Shown here piece after piece: positions 43,588 to 51,988 of a stretch of DNA of 64,000 nt. The notes under the pieces were generated by a model that worked only from the letters and a program-made list of their open reading frames with translations, was not told the DNA's origin and ran no database searches. The translations under genes and the position numbers were made by a program. The stretch comes from Kineosporia succinea (GTDB lineage Bacteria > Actinomycetota > Actinomycetes > Actinomycetales > Kineosporiaceae), in the NCBI RefSeq assembly GCF_030811555.1, contig NZ_JAUSQZ010000001.1, positions 496,001 through 560,000 of the forward strand. Reading direction: 5' to 3'. Position 1 is the stretch's first letter. Each line of letters starts with the position of its first letter.

Positions 43588-44312
43588 ACGCCACCGTCGC
43601 CGGGCTCAGCTGGCACAGTCTCGTCGGCCGCCGCCGCGCCGTCCTGCTGTTCGTGCTCCCCGCCGTCCTGATCGCCCTGGCCGTGCTGGTGCGGCTGGTC
43701 AGCGGTCAGTCGTCGGGCAACGCTGCCGATCTGCTCGGCCAGTTCTCGCTCGGTTTCCTGATCCCGCTGCTCTGCCTGATCGCGGGCACCGGCGCGATCG
43801 GCCCGGAGATCGACGACGGCTCGATCGTCTACCTGCTCGCGAAACCGCTGAACCGCTACGTGATCGCGGTCAGCAAGTGGATCGTCGCGATCGGCGTGAT
43901 CGTGCTGTTCGGCGTGCTGCCCACGCTGGTCGCGGGTTTCGTGATCGCCGGCAATCAGGACGGGGTGGCCACCGGCTACGCGACCGGCGCCCTGCTGGCC
44001 GGTGTCGCCTACGCCACGGTGTTCCTGCTGCTGGCCGTCGTCACCCGCAACGCGGTGGTGGTCGGCCTGCTCTACGCCCTGGTCTGGGAGGCCGCGATCG
44101 GCGGGTACGTGCCCGGCGCGCAGACGCTCAGCATCCAGCAGTGGGCCCTGGCCGTCACCGAGAAGATGCTCGGAGACGGGGCCGCCGGCTTCGGCGTCAA
44201 CTCCGCGGTCGGCCTGGGCACCGGCGTCACGCTGCTCACCGTGGTCACGGTGATCGGGCTCGCCTACACCGGCTACCGGCTGCGCAGCATCCGGATCAGT
44301 GGTGAGGAGTGA
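43584..44312 (+). CDS. ABC-2 type transporter permease 2
   Basis: 242 residues with six hydrophobic segments (RAVLLFVLPAVLIALAVLV, FSLGFLIPLLCLIAGTGAIG, IVLFGVLPTLVAGFVIAG and others). The ABC-2 motif GPEIDDGSIVYLLAKPLNRY near residue 72 is diagnostic. ATG at 43584 overlaps the previous stop. Shorter than permease 1 and lacks its N-terminal cytoplasmic segment. Confidence 0.86.
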   Translation: MNATVAGLSWHSLVGRRRAVLLFVLPAVLIALAVLVRLVSGQSSGNAADLLGQFSLGFLIPLLCLIAGTGAIGPEIDDGSIVYLLAKPLNRYVIAVSKWIVAIGVIVLFGVLPTLVAGFVIAGNQDGVATGYATGALLAGVAYATVFLLLAVVTRNAVVVGLLYALVWEAAIGGYVPGAQTLSIQQWALAVTEKMLGDGAAGFGVNSAVGLGTGVTLLTVVTVIGLAYTGYRLRSIRISGEE

Positions 44313-44338
44313 CCGGCTGACACCGACGCGGGCGAGGT

Positions 44339-44357
44339 GACCACGACGTCCTCAAGC
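44339..44357 (+). repeat. Dispersed 3'-end element, type A copy 1
   Basis: GACCACGACGTCCTCAAGC, 27 bp after the ABC permease stop, is identical over 19 bases to 56277-56295. Related copies at 9421 and 18414. Confidence 0.55.
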
Positions 44358-44364
44358 ACAAAAT

Positions 44365-44395
44365 CTGCCCGCCCCTCGAGGTGAGGGGCGGGCAG
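44365..44395 (-). terminator. Rho-independent terminator of the DUF2469 gene
   Basis: A 13-bp stem (44365-44377 with 44383-44395) and 5-base loop, followed on the minus strand by ATTTTGTG. It also separates the convergent ABC operon. Confidence 0.85.
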
Positions 44396-44410
44396 TGAGC
44401 CGGGACGCGA

Positions 44411-44740
44411 TCAGCTGGCCGCGCCGAAACCGCCGTTCTTCGGCAGCTGCAGATCGTTCGGCGTGAGTTCCTCGACGTTCACGTCCTTGAACGTGACCAC
44501 CTTGACCGCCTTCACGAACCGGGCGGGGCGATAGACGTCCCACACCCAGGCGTCGCTCATCGAGACCTCGAAATACACCTCGCCGTCGGCCGACCGCACC
44601 TGCAGATCCACCTGGTTGGCCAGGTAGAACCGGCGCTCGGTCTCGACCACGTAGCTGAAGAGACCGACCACGTCGCGATACTCGCGATAGAGCTGCAGCT
44701 CCATCTCGGTCTCGTAGTTCTCAAGGTCCTCGGCGCTCAT
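44411..44740 (-). CDS. DUF2469 family protein
   Basis: 109 residues from the ATG at 44740 (GGGGAGG upstream). MSAEDLENYETEMELQLYRE, VVETERRFYLANQVDL and WVWDVYRPARFVKAVKVVTF are characteristic of this highly conserved actinobacterial family, found next to rnhB/lepB genes. Cytoplasmic, no membrane segment. Function unknown. Confidence 0.92.
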   Translation of the reverse strand: MSAEDLENYETEMELQLYREYRDVVGLFSYVVETERRFYLANQVDLQVRSADGEVYFEVSMSDAWVWDVYRPARFVKAVKVVTFKDVNVEELTPNDLQLPKNGGFGAAS

Positions 44741-45061
44741 CCGACCTCCCCTCCGACACCGTTCGGCGAGGTCCGCCAGGTCTGCCGTCGCTCGTTCATA
44801 CCTGCCGCTTGCTCCTGTGTGCCGCTGGTCGGGACCGTCACGCACTGCCAGGACATGCTTACCATCCGCCCGGTTCCGGTCCCGCTTCTGTCCCATGATG
44901 TCGCAGAACCGCGCGAGGAGGGACGCTTGCCGCGCGACGGGCGGCCACCCGGCTGGACGTTCCGGAATCAGACCGCTGCGAACTGCGACGACGGGCAGAC
45001 CTCACGAGCCCGATGGCGGACGCGCCGGTGGCCCGGTCGGGCTGTGGTCGGGAACCAGCCG
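44741..45061. other. Gap upstream of the DUF2469 gene
   Basis: 321 bp between the DUF2469 start and the crcB stop, both on the minus strand. It should contain the DUF2469 promoter. I see no gene, clear promoter hexamers or strong hairpin. Confidence 0.5.
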
Positions 45062-45433
45062 TCAGGAAAGCGCCAGCCCCAGCTCGACTCCGCCCCACGC
45101 CAGCAGAAGCCCACCGACGACGGACGCGACCACGTAACCGGTCGCCGGCCCCACCCGTCGCGCTCGGACCAGCTTCACCGTCTCGAAGCTGAACGTGCTG
45201 TAGGTCGTGAACGCACCGCACCAGCCGGTGCCCCCAGCCGCGAGAGCCGCACTGCCGATGCGTCCGCCGGCCACGAGGCCCATGAGCAGACCGAGCACCG
45301 CGGAGCCGGAGAGATTGATGACGAGGGTGCCCAGGGGAAGCGTGCTCGGGAACCGGCGCTGCACCCAGCGGTCGAGGAGGTACCGGGACGGGGCACCGAT
45401 CGCGGCGCCCAGGGCGACCATCAGGGGGATCAT
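45062..45433 (-). CDS. crcB: Fluoride channel subunit CrcB/FluC (1)
   Basis: 123 residues with four membrane helices. GAPSRYLLDRWVQRRFP, GTLVINLSGSAVLGLLMGL and the channel-lining GAFTTYSTFSFETVKL are family marks. With its partner at 45430 it likely forms a heterodimeric F- exporter. ATG overlaps the partner's stop (ATGA). No fluoride riboswitch is seen, because the pair is coupled to rnhB. Confidence 0.92.
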   Translation of the reverse strand: MIPLMVALGAAIGAPSRYLLDRWVQRRFPSTLPLGTLVINLSGSAVLGLLMGLVAGGRIGSAALAAGGTGWCGAFTTYSTFSFETVKLVRARRVGPATGYVVASVVGGLLLAWGGVELGLALS

Positions 45434-46011
45434 GCGTCGGCGCCCTCGTCGGGAAGGACCACGGGGCCGGCCTCCCCGGTCGAACCAGGAGTCCCCGCCG
45501 AGTCAGCCCTAACCGAGTCAGTCCCAGCCGAGTCGGCCCCAACCGAGTCAGCCCCAGCCAAGTCAGCCCCAGCCAAGTCAGCCCCAGCCAGGTCAGCCCC
45601 AGCCCCTACCGCGCGAGCAACCGGCCGGGCCACCAGCGACACCGCCCACTCCCCCAGCACCACCGCCAGCAACGCGCCAACCAGCGTCAGCGTCACGTAA
45701 CCGACCGCCGCGAGCGGTCTGTCGGCGTCGATGAGATGAAAGGTGTCGGTGCTGTAGGTGGAGAAGGTGGTGAAGCCCCCGAGGATCCCGACGCCCAGGA
45801 ACGGCCGCACCAGCGGATGCGGCGACGCCGACCGCGCCAGCCTCGCCATGAGCACCCCCATGAAGAAGCCACCCGTGACGTTGATGACCAGCACGGCCCA
45901 GGGCACCCCGCCCGGAGAGGCCGGCACGACGCGGGTCAGGCCGTACCGGGCCTCGGCCCCGATCACCCCACCCGCCGCGATGACCGCGAGCTCCTGACGC
46001 AGGCGGCTCAT
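45430..46011 (-). CDS. crcB: Fluoride channel subunit CrcB/FluC (2) with pentapeptide-like tail
   Basis: 193 residues. Residues ~1-125 are a normal CrcB: GVIGAEARYGLTRVVP, WAVLVINVTGGFFMGVLMA and GFTTFSTYSTDTFHL. The remaining ~65 residues are an added tail with seven five-residue steps (ADLAG, ADLAG, ADLAG, ADSVG, ADSAG, TDSVR, ADSAG), resembling a pentapeptide-repeat pattern, encoded by a 15-bp DNA repeat. ATG at 46011 overlaps the rnhB stop. The tail should be cytoplasmic. Confidence 0.9.
   Translation of the reverse strand: MSRLRQELAVIAAGGVIGAEARYGLTRVVPASPGGVPWAVLVINVTGGFFMGVLMARLARSASPHPLVRPFLGVGILGGFTTFSTYSTDTFHLIDADRPLAAVGYVTLTLVGALLAVVLGEWAVSLVARPVARAVGAGADLAGADLAGADLAGADSVGADSAGTDSVRADSAGTPGSTGEAGPVVLPDEGADA
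45498..45602 (-). repeat. 15-bp tandem repeat inside crcB, ~7 units
   Basis: Units of the form GCCAAGTCAGCCCCA, the last three nearly identical, encoding (A/G)ADLAG-type steps. Likely recent expansion. Confidence 0.75.
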
Positions 46012-47108
46012 GGGAAGAGCGTGAGTTCCTCGTGGTCGTAACCGACGGCCCGCCCGTGTTTCGGCGGCGCCAGCTCGGCGCGGCCGCCACGGACTCCGTC
46101 CTCCTCCGACGAGACCAGCTCCTCCAGGTCCGACGCCGAGTCGGCCTCGGCCGGAATCCCTTCGAGCGCCTCCGCCAGCTCAAGGTCGGAAGCCGAGTCG
46201 ACCTCGGGGACGACCGGGGAGTCCAGCCCGTCCAGATCCAGCGTCTCGCCGTACACCCCGTCCGAACCCGGGATGTTCCACGACAGCCGGTGCATACGGC
46301 TGGGCCCGAGCCGGCGCAGCGCGGCCAGGTGGTCGGGCGCCGAGTAGCCCTTGTTCAGCTCCCAGCCGTAGCCCGGGTGGTCGTCGGCGAAACCGACCAT
46401 CAGGCCGTCCCGTTCGACCTTGGCCAGCACACTCGCCGCGGCCACGGCGGCACACCGCAGGTCGGCCTTCACCTGGGTCACCACCCGCGCGGGCACGATC
46501 GACGACAACGGCTCGCCGTCGACGAACGTCAGCGGATGCCCCACCGCCACCGGAGTCTCGTCGAAGTCGAACAGCGCTGTGCCCTGCGGCGCCTCCTCGA
46601 CCGCGTCGGCGGGAACCGTCAGCCAGTCGTGCGAACCGTCGAGCAGGGCGCAGTCGGGCCGGATCTCGAGCTGGGCGAAGGCCCGGGCGGCGGCGAGCCG
46701 GAGCCCGCCGATGATGCCGATCTCGTCGATCTCCCCGGACGAGGCGTGCCCCACCGCCGACATCGGCGCCCAGCGGCGCAACTTCGGCACCAGCTTCTCG
46801 CGCACCGCGGGAGCCAGGAGCTTCGAGTCCTTCACCCCGGTCGGCGCGGACTTCGTCTCCAGGTCGATCACCACGACCCCGACGGTGACCGGGCCGGCCA
46901 GCGCACCGCGGCCCACCTCGTCCACGCCCGCGACGAAACGATGCCCCTCGCGCAGCAGCTTGCGCTCCTCGCGCAGCGTCGGCGGCTGGGCCGTCAGCTT
47001 CTTGAGCAATGCCTTCTTGGCGGCGGCCTTACGCGCCTTGGCCCGCTGCGCGGCGGCCTGGCTGGCCGCAGCCTTCTTCGACAAGGGGCGGCCGGACGCC
47101 GGGGTCAT
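46008..47108 (-). CDS. rnhB: Ribonuclease HII with N- and C-terminal extensions
   Basis: 366 residues, much longer than the usual ~210-250. The core has VAGVDEVGRGALAGPVTVGV (catalytic Asp-Glu), LLDGSHDWLTVP and AAASVLAKVERDGLM. It removes ribonucleotides from DNA and RNA primers. N-terminal ~60 residues are Ala/Lys-rich (KKAAASQAAAQRAKARKAAA), C-terminal ~75 are acidic with a repeated DSASDLE. ATG at 47108 chosen over a GTG at 47147. The stop overlaps crcB. Confidence 0.92.
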   Translation of the reverse strand: MTPASGRPLSKKAAASQAAAQRAKARKAAAKKALLKKLTAQPPTLREERKLLREGHRFVAGVDEVGRGALAGPVTVGVVVIDLETKSAPTGVKDSKLLAPAVREKLVPKLRRWAPMSAVGHASSGEIDEIGIIGGLRLAAARAFAQLEIRPDCALLDGSHDWLTVPADAVEEAPQGTALFDFDETPVAVGHPLTFVDGEPLSSIVPARVVTQVKADLRCAAVAAASVLAKVERDGLMVGFADDHPGYGWELNKGYSAPDHLAALRRLGPSRMHRLSWNIPGSDGVYGETLDLDGLDSPVVPEVDSASDLELAEALEGIPAEADSASDLEELVSSEEDGVRGGRAELAPPKHGRAVGYDHEELTLFP

Positions 47109-47220
47109 CGCGCACTCACCACCTGAAGCCTGTCGAGCCGGAACCAATCGGAGGAGCCAGACGCTACCGGACGCCCGGCGGATCTCGGCGCGAAGGGGCA
47201 GAAGTTGCGCGTGTTTCCCG

Positions 47221-48132
47221 CTATGACGAATCCACTCCCCCGAAGACCTCCGACGGATTCGTCAGCACCGACATGCGTTTCAGCGGCCAGACCCGGGCGA
47301 AGGCGACGCCCACCACGTTGTCCATCGGCACCGTGCCGTCGGCGTTGTCGCGGTGGTAGCGGGAGTCGGCCGAGTCACCGCGGTTGTCGCCCATCACCCA
47401 CACGTGGTCGGCGGGCACGGTGACCTCGAACTCGTCCTCGCTGGGCGCGCTCCCCGGCTTCACGTAGGGCTCATCCACCGCCGTGCCGTTGACCGTGACC
47501 CGGCCCTGGTCGTCGCAGCAGACCACCTTGTCGCCGGGCAGGCCGATGAGCCGCTTGATCAGATGATTGTCGGCGTCGCTGGGCATCAGGCCGACGAACA
47601 TGAGTGCACCGTGGATGCGTTCCATCGCCGGGCTCGAGGCCGCGGCCTTCTCGGTCGGGGGCAGCCAGCCGCCCGGGTCCTGGAACACCACGATGTCGCC
47701 GCGGTGCAGGGTGAGCGGGCCCGGCGTCAGCTTGCTCACCAGCACCCGGTCACCCACCTGCAGCGTGTCTTCCATCGACGACGAGGGGATGAAGAACGCC
47801 TGCATCAGGTACGTCTTGATGATCAGCGACAGGCCCAGCGCGATGAGCAGCACCAGGAAGACCTCGCGGATCAGGAACCCGGCGGCCTGGACCGGGGTGA
47901 GCGGCGGGTCTTCCGGCTTGGGCCGGTGCGCCAGCGGCCGGAACTTGCCCGGCCCGGACTTCTTCGGGCGCGGGGCCTTTCCGGCCCGCACCCGCTCGGC
48001 GTCGAGCGCGTCGCGCCGGCTCATCCCCCGCGGACGGTTCGCGGGGGTGCGCCGGGCCCGGCGCCAGGCCTCTTCCCCCTCGTCGGGTCCGGAGGGCCCC
48101 GAGGCGCGGTGCGAGCTCACGCCCGAGGTCAC
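47221..48132 (-). CDS. lepB: Signal peptidase I (third of three)
   Basis: 303 residues. A ~100-residue basic/Pro-rich N-terminus precedes one membrane helix (VFLVLLIALGLSLIIKTYLM). Catalytic Ser in FFIPSSSMEDTLQVGDRVLV, catalytic Lys in HLIKRLIGLPGD, and the conserved box VMGDNRGDSADSRYH. GTG at 48132 overlaps the stop of the middle copy. Cleaves signal peptides on the outer face of the membrane. Confidence 0.92.
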   Translation of the reverse strand: MTSGVSSHRASGPSGPDEGEEAWRRARRTPANRPRGMSRRDALDAERVRAGKAPRPKKSGPGKFRPLAHRPKPEDPPLTPVQAAGFLIREVFLVLLIALGLSLIIKTYLMQAFFIPSSSMEDTLQVGDRVLVSKLTPGPLTLHRGDIVVFQDPGGWLPPTEKAAASSPAMERIHGALMFVGLMPSDADNHLIKRLIGLPGDKVVCCDDQGRVTVNGTAVDEPYVKPGSAPSEDEFEVTVPADHVWVMGDNRGDSADSRYHRDNADGTVPMDNVVGVAFARVWPLKRMSVLTNPSEVFGGVDSS

Positions 48133-48911
48133 GGGGCCGGGACGCCGGCGAACGTCGACGACGGGTTACGCAGCAGGCTGAACCGGCTCAGCGGCCAGAC
48201 GTTCACGAAGGCCCGGCCGACGATGTTGCTCTCGGGCACCATGCCGTTGTTGATGTCCGGGTGGTAGCGGGAGTCCTGCGACACAGAACGATGATCCCCC
48301 AGAACCCAGACGTGGCCCGCCGGAACGGTCACCGAGAACGTCTTCTCACTCGGCTCGTCACCCGGGTAGAGGTACGGCTCGTCGATCGCGACGCCGTTGA
48401 CCGTGACCCGGCCCTGGTCGTCGCAGCAGGCCACCACGTCACCGGGCAGGCCGATCACGCGCTTGATCAGGTGGTCGTCGGAGTTGCTGGGCACCAGGCC
48501 GATGAAGCTCAGGGCCCGGTGGACGCTGCCCGCGGGGGCGGTCTCGCTGTCACCGAGCCAGCCGCCCGGGTCCTTGAACACCACGATGTCACCGCGGTGC
48601 AGGTCGAACGGGCCGGGCGTCAGCTTGCTCACCAGCACCCGGTCGCCGGTCAGGAGGGTGTTCTCCATCGACGGGGACGGGATGAAGAACGCCTGCACCA
48701 GGAAGGTCTTGATCAGCAGCGACAGACCCAGCGCGATGACCAGCACCAGGGCCAGCTCCCGCACGAGGCTCAGCAGCTGGGCGAGCGGGCCGGGAGCCGG
48801 CTTCTCGGGCACCGGCGCCGGCGCCTCGGACTCCGGGACAGGGGCCGGAGACGGGGTAGGGGCCGGAGACGGCGTAGGGGCAGCCGCGTTCCACGGGTCC
48901 GCAGGGGTCAC
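48129..48911 (-). CDS. lepB: Signal peptidase I (middle of three)
   Basis: 260 residues from the GTG at 48911, chosen for AGGAGGA 4-5 bases upstream; a GTG at 48947 would overlap the preceding stop. N-terminus is Pro/Ser-rich (TPSPAPTPSPAP). One membrane helix, Ser in IPSPSMENTLLTGDRVLV, Lys in HLIKRVIGLPGD, and VLGDHRSVSQDSRYH. Closer to the third copy than to the first, implying a later duplication. Confidence 0.92.
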   Translation of the reverse strand: MTPADPWNAAAPTPSPAPTPSPAPVPESEAPAPVPEKPAPGPLAQLLSLVRELALVLVIALGLSLLIKTFLVQAFFIPSPSMENTLLTGDRVLVSKLTPGPFDLHRGDIVVFKDPGGWLGDSETAPAGSVHRALSFIGLVPSNSDDHLIKRVIGLPGDVVACCDDQGRVTVNGVAIDEPYLYPGDEPSEKTFSVTVPAGHVWVLGDHRSVSQDSRYHPDINNGMVPESNIVGRAFVNVWPLSRFSLLRNPSSTFAGVPAP

Positions 48912-48943
48912 CGGTTCCTCCTGGTCCGGCCGGTCACCGGCCC

Positions 48944-49633
48944 TCACCGGCCCGACCCGTCGTCGAGCCCACCGAAACGTGACAGTGGCCAGTAGATCCC
49001 GGCCACCTTGCCGACCACCCGGTCGAGGGGAACCGTGCCACCCCCGGGCGAGCCCAGGTAGGCCCGCGAGTCCGCGGAGTCGGACCGATGGTCACCCATC
49101 ACCCAGAGCCGGTCGTCGGGAACCACGATGTCGAACGCCACCTCGCTCGGCCGGTCGCCGTCCGCCACGTACGTCTCGTCGAGCGGCTCGTCGTTGACGG
49201 TGATGCGCCCCTGGTCGTCACAGCAGACCACGTGGTCGCCGGGCAGGCCTATCACTCGCTTGACGTAGTCGTGAGACCCGACGGGCATGCTGAAGAGCGC
49301 GGCGACGCCCCGGCCGACCCGGCCGAGCAGCGTGTCGGGGCCGGGGTCGGTGTCGTCGAACACCCCGGCACCGTTGAAGACCACCACGTCGCCGCGCTGC
49401 ACGTCGCCGAAGAGGGAGGACAGCCGCGAGACCACCACCCGGTCGCCGATCTCCACGGTCGGCTCCATCGAGCCGGTGGGCACCACGAACGACTGCAGGA
49501 GGAACGCGCGCACCAGGGCGATCGTCACCGCGACCGCGACCAGAACCACTGCGGCCCGGCGCACCGGGCTCGCCGGAGAACGGTCAGGCATCGCCGGGCG
49601 GGGCGACGTCGGCGCGGTCCGGCCGATCAGCAC
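48944..49633 (-). CDS. lepB: Signal peptidase I (first of three)
   Basis: 229 residues. Short N-terminus, one membrane helix ([20 protein letters not shown]), Ser in VVPTGSMEPTVEIGDRVVV, Lys in HDYVKRVIGLPGD and VMGDHRSDSADSRAY. The GTG at 49633 has AAGGTGG upstream; ATG at 49591 is the alternative. It is the most divergent of the three. All three lie in the order rplS-lepB-lepB-lepB-rnhB. Confidence 0.92.
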   Translation of the reverse strand: MLIGRTAPTSPRPAMPDRSPASPVRRAAVVLVAVAVTIALVRAFLLQSFVVPTGSMEPTVEIGDRVVVSRLSSLFGDVQRGDVVVFNGAGVFDDTDPGPDTLLGRVGRGVAALFSMPVGSHDYVKRVIGLPGDHVVCCDDQGRITVNDEPLDETYVADGDRPSEVAFDIVVPDDRLWVMGDHRSDSADSRAYLGSPGGGTVPLDRVVGKVAGIYWPLSRFGGLDDGSGR

Positions 49634-49825
49634 CCGATCCCACCTTCTTCTTCAGATCAGGCGTCATTGAGAGGCCGTCGAGCGGTTTCCAGAAAAGAAC
49701 ATGCATCACGGATCCTCGCACGGGCCCGCGACGAATGGCGCCGAACCACGCGAGCGGCCCGCACGCGCGCCGATTCACAGCTTCTCATCCCAAGCTGTGC
49801 CAGCAGAACGCAGAGGGGCAAAGCG

Positions 49826-49865
49826 GAACCGGCCCCGGCTCCCGTCGGGAGGCCAGGGCCGGTTC
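49826..49865 (-). terminator. Terminator-like hairpin after rplS
   Basis: A 10-bp outer stem (49826-49835 with 49856-49865) with an inner CTCCC/GGGAG stem, 20 bp after the rplS stop on the minus strand. The U tract is weak. Confidence 0.6.
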
Positions 49866-49885
49866 GCGAAGCGCTACGAAGAAGT

Positions 49886-50245
49886 TCAGCGCGCCGGGAT
49901 GGCGTCGCGCTTCTCCTTGATCTTGGCGGCCTTGCCGCGCAGCGAGCGCAGGTAGTACAGCTTGGCGCGGCGGACGTCACCGCGGGTCGCGACCTCGATC
50001 TTCTCGATGATCGGGGTGTGCACCGGGAAGGTGCGCTCCACGCCGACACCGAAGCTGACCTTGCGGACCGTGAAGGTCTCGCGGACGCCACCACCGGAGC
50101 GGCGGATCACGACGCCCTGGAACAGCTGCACACGGGAGCGGTTGCCCTCGACCACGCGGACGTGAACCTTGACGGTGTCACCGGCGCGGAAGGAGGGGAC
50201 GTCGCTCTTCAGGGAGGCAGCGTCGAGACTGTCGAGTGCGTGCAC
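49886..50245 (-). CDS. rplS: 50S ribosomal protein L19
   Basis: 119 residues from the GTG at 50245, which gives the usual N-terminus ([12 protein letters not shown]); a GTG at 50272 is also in frame. [39 protein letters not shown] and [20 protein letters not shown] are diagnostic. Located after trmD as usual. Confidence 0.95.
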   Translation of the reverse strand: MHALDSLDAASLKSDVPSFRAGDTVKVHVRVVEGNRSRVQLFQGVVIRRSGGGVRETFTVRKVSFGVGVERTFPVHTPIIEKIEVATRGDVRRAKLYYLRSLRGKAAKIKEKRDAIPAR

Positions 50246-50348
50246 GATATGTCGCTCTCTCGCAGATGCCACAGGTCACCGGCGAAGGTAGAAGATTCTA
50301 CGGTTCACGGTTCGTGCCCGGCGCTGACGTCGGTACCGCGCTCTCCCC

Positions 50349-50399
50349 CTGTGGCAGGGGCGCAGCCGACAGGCGGCACGAAGGGTCAGTCTGCCACAG
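50349..50399 (-). promoter_or_regulatory. Inverted repeat spanning the trmD stop and rplS leader
   Basis: CTGTGGCAG (50349-50357) and CTGCCACAG (50391-50399) are perfect complements, with a second small stem CCCCTG/CAGGGG at 50346-50360 competing for the same bases. Two alternative folds ahead of rplS could be an attenuator or autoregulatory leader; inference only. Confidence 0.4.
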
Positions 50400-51177
50400 G
50401 CCGGGCGGGCAACCGAAATTGAGAGCCCTCCACCGACCAGCCCTCCTCGGCCAGAACGGCCCGGTCGACCTTGTCCAGCGTCCCGGGGTCCAGCTTGAGA
50501 ATCAGGTCCGGCCGACGCCGCGCCGTACGCCGCAGCCGCTCGTCACGACGCCACCGCTCGATCTGCGCGTGATGCCCCGACATCAGCACGGCCGGCACCT
50601 CACGGTCTTGCCACACCGCCGGTTTCGTGTAGACCGGGTATTCGAGCAGGCCGTCTTCGTGGCTCTCCTCGACCAGGCTCTCGGCGTTGCCGATCACCCC
50701 CGGGATCAGCCGGGCGACGGCCTCGACCACGGCCAGCACCGCCACCTCACCACCGTTGAGCACGTAGTCGCCGAGGCTGAACGGCCGCACCGGCATGAGC
50801 GTGGCGGCGTGCTCGTAGACCCGCTCGTCGATGCCCTCGTAGCGGCCGCAGGCGAACGCCAGCCAGTCCTGCTGGGCCAGCTCGCGGGCCATCGCCTGGG
50901 TGAACGGCTGCCCGGAGGGACTCGGCACCAGAAGCGTCGGCCGTCGCGGCCCCTCGGCCAGCGTGCCCAGCGCCTCGGCCCACGGCTCCGGCTTCATCAC
51001 CATGCCGGCGCCGCCCCCGGCCGGGGCGTCGTCGACGGTGCGGTGCCGGTCGTGGGTGAACTCCCGCAGGTCGTGCACGGTGAGGTCGAGCAGACCGGTG
51101 CGCCGGGCCTTGCCGATGAGCGAGAGGTCCAGCGGCGCCAGGTATTCCGGGAAGATCGAGAAGACGTCGATGCGCAT
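50386..51177 (-). CDS. trmD: tRNA (guanine(37)-N1)-methyltransferase
   Basis: 263 residues. [66 protein letters not shown] and [18 protein letters not shown] (trefoil-knot SAM site) are diagnostic. It methylates G37 of tRNAs. The ATG abuts the rimM stop. Confidence 0.96.
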   Translation of the reverse strand: MRIDVFSIFPEYLAPLDLSLIGKARRTGLLDLTVHDLREFTHDRHRTVDDAPAGGGAGMVMKPEPWAEALGTLAEGPRRPTLLVPSPSGQPFTQAMARELAQQDWLAFACGRYEGIDERVYEHAATLMPVRPFSLGDYVLNGGEVAVLAVVEAVARLIPGVIGNAESLVEESHEDGLLEYPVYTKPAVWQDREVPAVLMSGHHAQIERWRRDERLRRTARRRPDLILKLDPGTLDKVDRAVLAEEGWSVEGSQFRLPARPVAD

Positions 51178-51720
51178 CTAGTCGTCGAGATCTTCCAGGA
51201 GACCGAGGGGCGGATCGAGGACGAGGTGGCCGGCCTTGATGTCCACGAGGGGCACCAGGGCACTCACGAAGGGGACCAGACGGTCTTCTCCGCGCAGCGT
51301 GCGCACGACCAGCAGGTCTTGCGCACCCGGGTGCTGCACGGCGACGATCTCGCCGAGCTTCTCCCCCGCCGTGTCCACCGCGGCCAGGCCGACCAGCTCG
51401 TGGTCGTACCAGGCGTCGGGTTCGTCGGAGGCCTCGTCGAGGTCGAGCTCGAGCACGGCGTTGCGCATGCCCTCGGCCGAGGTCCGGTCGGTCAGTTCTT
51501 CGAAGGCGAGCAGAAGGGTGCCGTTGTTGTCACGGACCCGGGTGAGAGTGAGCGTGGTGGGCAGGCCCGACGCGACCAGGGAACGCTGAAGGGAGCCGTC
51601 TTCCACGTGGAAGACGGCTCCCTTCACGAACCGCTGGTCCGGCGCGTCGGTCCGGACCTCGATGCTCACCTCGCCGCGCAGACCGTGGGCACGACCCACC
51701 CTTGCAACCACGAGACGCAC
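51178..51720 (-). CDS. rimM: Ribosome maturation factor RimM
   Basis: 180 residues. N-terminal RimM barrel (VVARVGRAHGLRGEVSIEV) and C-terminal PRC-barrel (AWYDHELVGLAAVDTAGEKL, HLVLDPPLGLLEDL). It assists 30S head assembly by binding S19. GTG at 51720, 23 bp after khpA. Confidence 0.94.
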   Translation of the reverse strand: MRLVVARVGRAHGLRGEVSIEVRTDAPDQRFVKGAVFHVEDGSLQRSLVASGLPTTLTLTRVRDNNGTLLLAFEELTDRTSAEGMRNAVLELDLDEASDEPDAWYDHELVGLAAVDTAGEKLGEIVAVQHPGAQDLLVVRTLRGEDRLVPFVSALVPLVDIKAGHLVLDPPLGLLEDLDD

Positions 51721-51743
51721 AGTGTTCCTGCTTTCGGGACGGT

Positions 51744-51986
51744 TCAGCGACCGCGGTCGACGTCGACGACGTCGACGCGGACCGGCTCACCGTTGGAGAT
51801 CGCCTTGACCACGGTGCGCAGCGCCGTGGCGGTGCGACCCGAGCGGCCGATCACCCGGCCGAGGTCTTCGGGGTGCACCCGGACCTCGAGCAGGGAACCC
51901 CGGCGGAGCGAACGACTGCGCACGACCACGTCGTCCGGATGGGCGACGATGCCGCGGACCAGGTGCTCCAGCGCGTCGACGAGCAT
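51744..51986 (-). CDS. khpA: KH-domain RNA-binding protein KhpA
   Basis: 80 residues. A single type II KH domain with the GxxG loop in DLGRVIGRSGRTATALRTVV. It binds RNA, in other species as a dimer with KhpB. It follows rpsP by 2 bp, so translation is coupled. Confidence 0.92.
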   Translation of the reverse strand: MLVDALEHLVRGIVAHPDDVVVRSRSLRRGSLLEVRVHPEDLGRVIGRSGRTATALRTVVKAISNGEPVRVDVVDVDRGR

Positions 51987-51988
51987 GA

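Noticed and set aside
44817-45137. 106-codon plus-strand frame between the DUF2469 and crcB genes
   Set aside because: Overlaps crcB antisense, no family motif and no codon bias.
46009-46030. Fluoride riboswitch upstream of the crcB pair
   Set aside because: crcB overlaps the rnhB stop by 4 bp, leaving no room for a leader aptamer.
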